A stretch of DNA of 16,886 bases from Bacteroidota bacterium. GTDB lineage: Bacteria > Bacteroidota > Bacteroidia > Bacteroidales > VadinHA17. The stretch is taken from positions 1 to 16,886 of the forward strand of contig DAOVQI010000018.1 in the NCBI GenBank assembly GCA_030628785.1. Direction: 5' to 3'. Below are positions 15,507-16,886 of the stretch, piece by piece; the stretch's first letter is position 1, and every line of letters starts with the position of its first letter. The translations under genes were made by a program, and so were the position numbers. The notes beneath the pieces are model-generated. The model made no database searches, had not been told where the DNA came from, and was given only the letters and a program-made list of their open reading frames with translations.

Positions 15507-16559
15507 ATGGAAATAATTCAGATACAGGATTTTCTTGTGAAAGTAAAAAATGTACCTGTAATTGATGTTCGCTCTACAAGAGAATTTCTGAAAGGGCATA
15601 TACCAGGAGCTAGTAATGTTCCGCTTTTTAATGACGACGAACGCGCAATTGTTGGCATCAAATACAAGGACGAAAGCCGTAATTCAGCCATCAGAGCCGG
15701 GTTAGAGATAGTGGGTCCCAAATTGGTTTCATTAGTCGAACAATCTAAAAGCATTGCAAAGAATAACAAAGTAAAAATCCATTGCTGGAGGGGTGGTCTG
15801 CGAAGTGAGAGTATGGCATGGTTACTCAATACAGCCGGTATTAAAACGTTTGTTCTAAATGGTGGATACAAAGCCTATCGAAGATATCAAAAGGAATATT
15901 ACTCAAAGAAAGTGAATCTGATTATTCTTGGTGGTAAAACAGGAAGCGGGAAAACTGCAATCCTTTATGAAATTGAAAATCTTGGAGAACAGGTGGTCGA
16001 TCTGGAAGGCATTGCTAATCATAAAGGATCGGCCTTTGGAGCCCTCGGTCAGGATGCCCAACCATCAAATGAACAGTTTGAAAATAACCTTTTTGAAAAA
16101 TGGATCAGTCTGGATTTTCATCGAAACATATGGCTCGAAGACGAAAGCAAGGCAATAGGAAAAGATTTTATTCCTGACGAAATCTGGATTCAAATGAGAA
16201 ATAGTCCGGTAATTGCCCTCGAAATGGGAAAACCATTAAGGATAAAACGTTTAGAAAAAGAATATGCTCAGTTTAATAAGGAAGAATTGAAAAAATCAAT
16301 TTTTAAAATCTCCAAAAGGATTGGCGGATTAAATACCCGGCAATCCATTGAAGCCATAGAAAAGAGAGATTTTTCAACAGCAATCGATCTTAGCCTTACT
16401 TATTATGACAAAGCATACCAGTTTGGCCTGTCAGGAAGAGAAAAAGAGATGGTATTCAGAATTATCCTGGAAGAAGATAATCCAAAAAGAAATGCGGAAA
16501 AGGTACTGGATTTTGCAAAAAAAAATGGATTGCACAAAAACATTCAATGCAGAACATAG
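15507..16559 (+). CDS. mnmH: tRNA 2-selenouridine synthase MnmH (SelU/YbbB)
   Basis: A 350-residue enzyme that converts 2-thiouridine at tRNA wobble position 34 to 2-selenouridine, using geranyl diphosphate and selenophosphate, in tRNAs for Lys, Glu and Gln. Residues about 1-130 are a rhodanese domain: VIDVRSTREFLKGHIPGASN, the family motif NDDERAIVG (42-50) and HCWRGGLRSESMAW, in which C93 is the catalytic cysteine. Residues about 137-350 are the P-loop domain, with GGKTGSGKT (142-150), LEGIANHKGSAFG (166-178) and LEDES. All family hallmarks are present and the length is normal. ATG 15507 places the rhodanese domain at the usual distance from the N-terminus; the in-frame codons upstream belong to an unrelated AIM24-like remnant. 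The stop codon TAG lies inside a partial dispersed repeat. The selenophosphate synthetase gene selD, which it requires, is not in this window. Confidence 0.95.
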   Translation: MEIIQIQDFLVKVKNVPVIDVRSTREFLKGHIPGASNVPLFNDDERAIVGIKYKDESRNSAIRAGLEIVGPKLVSLVEQSKSIAKNNKVKIHCWRGGLRSESMAWLLNTAGIKTFVLNGGYKAYRRYQKEYYSKKVNLIILGGKTGSGKTAILYEIENLGEQVVDLEGIANHKGSAFGALGQDAQPSNEQFENNLFEKWISLDFHRNIWLEDESKAIGKDFIPDEIWIQMRNSPVIALEMGKPLRIKRLEKEYAQFNKEELKKSIFKISKRIGGLNTRQSIEAIEKRDFSTAIDLSLTYYDKAYQFGLSGREKEMVFRIILEEDNPKRNAEKVLDFAKKNGLHKNIQCRT

Positions 16560-16568
16560 CTTCGCAAA
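16555..16568 (+). repeat. Partial copy of the 15149 repeat overlapping the mnmH stop
   Basis: CATAGCTTCGCAAA is identical to 15149-15162. It includes the last base pair of the final mnmH codon and its TAG stop, and is not followed by the CCCTGTGAAATAA arm. Confidence 0.6.
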
Positions 16569-16635
16569 GTAATTAAAAAAGCAATATTTGATTGATATTT
16601 TATACTAATATTGGTTATTCCCAAAGGCTAAGGGC

Positions 16636-16671
16636 GCCTACGCTAAAGCTTCAGCGACAGCGTGCTGAGGC
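16636..16671. repeat. Imperfect palindrome GCCTACGCT...AGCGT...AGGC
   Basis: GCCT plus ACGCT (16636-16644) pair with AGCGT (16659-16663) and AGGC (16668-16671), leaving a GCTG bulge. The loop contains AAGCTT. It resembles the CTACGCTAAAGCTTCAGCG words scattered in Bacteroidota intergenic DNA. Confidence 0.55.
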
Positions 16672-16674
16672 TAA

Positions 16675-16692
16675 TCCCGAAAACTTTCGGGA
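16675..16692. repeat. Dispersed palindrome TCCCGAAA/TTTCGGGA
   Basis: Perfect 8-bp arms around AC. The core is nearly identical to that at 15385-15400. It lies 116 nt after the mnmH stop and has no T-run, so it is classed as a repeat, not a terminator. Confidence 0.7.
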
Positions 16693-16753
16693 AAGGAAAA
16701 AAAGAAAATAATGAAGAATTAAATTAATCTAATTAACCTAATTTCTAAATAAA

Positions 16754-16787
16754 TCCCAAAAACCAAGTCTCAATTGGGTTATTGGGA
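16754..16787. repeat. Imperfect inverted repeat TCCCAA..CCAA / TTGG..TTGGGA
   Basis: TCCCAAAAACCAA (16754-16766) and TTGGGTTATTGGGA (16774-16787) form an imperfect stem with mismatches in the middle. It is AT-rich and degenerate. Confidence 0.4.
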
Positions 16788-16823
16788 ATTAAAGATTTGG
16801 AGTGGAAGTAAACGAAATTATTC

Positions 16824-16855
16824 CCCGCCCGAACGTACCGTTCGGTACGGGCGGG
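16824..16855. repeat. GC-rich long hairpin with asymmetric bulge
   Basis: CCCGCC (16824-16829) pairs with GGCGGG (16850-16855), and CGTACCG (16834-16840) with CGGTACG (16843-16849), giving 13 bp with a 4-nt one-sided bulge (CGAA) and a TT turn. It may belong to the same repeat class as the CCCGA palindromes. Confidence 0.65.
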
Positions 16856-16886
16856 CATCAAGACAAATAAAACTCAATACCAGCTA

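Larger units (their letters stand above)
16560..16886. other. Repeat-rich tail without a gene
   Basis: The last 327 nt hold no credible coding region. They contain a run of palindromic elements (16636-16671, 16675-16692, 16754-16787, 16824-16855) in AT-rich DNA. The neighbouring gene lies beyond the window. Confidence 0.65.

Overview
The window looks like a chromosomal segment from a member of the Bacteroidota. It is AT-rich, and most genes lack a clear Shine-Dalgarno sequence. Two possible promoters show the TAnnTTTG-type -7 element of that phylum. The intergenic spaces are littered with short GC-rich palindromes of the kind common in Bacteroidota genomes. The phylum is inferred from these traits and from protein character; no rRNA or tRNA gene is present to confirm it. 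I saw no insertion sequence, prophage, CRISPR array or tRNA.

Layout: (1) Positions 1-1251, minus strand: an AraC-type regulator with a C-terminal GyrI-like ligand-binding domain, followed 2 nt later by a stand-alone GyrI-like protein cut by the window edge. (2) 1472-4471, plus strand: a two-gene operon of a GMC/cholesterol-oxidase-like flavoprotein and an ALDH3-like aldehyde dehydrogenase, which together could take an alcohol to the acid. The first gene has a strong Shine-Dalgarno that can fold into a hairpin. (3) 4510-7380, minus strand: a patatin-like phospholipase and then a predicted secreted beta-propeller protein carrying a CxxCH haem-c motif. (4) 7591-10917, plus strand: an unusual 1108-residue membrane protein. 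It is a CPBP (CAAX/Abi-type) intramembrane protease whose whole architecture is duplicated; the second half has lost the protease motifs. (5) 11214-12143: the ribosome-assembly GTPase RsgA. (6) 12297-15143: a hybrid sensor histidine kinase with PAS, HisKA, HATPase, a degenerate receiver and an intact receiver. (7) 15507-16559: MnmH, tRNA 2-selenouridine synthase.

The spacers around mnmH are the most structured non-coding DNA. One holds a repeat with a pseudoknot-capable pairing pattern, several palindromes, and a 22-codon remnant of an AIM24/TIGR00266-family gene (21 matching codons after a lost start codon) directly in front of mnmH. The mnmH stop codon lies inside a partial copy of one of these repeats.

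Apart from the AraC/GyrI pair, the GMC/ALDH pair and perhaps the patatin/propeller pair, the genes appear functionally independent. The strongest candidates for something not well described are the duplicated CPBP protein and the repeat/remnant cluster at 15150-15506.
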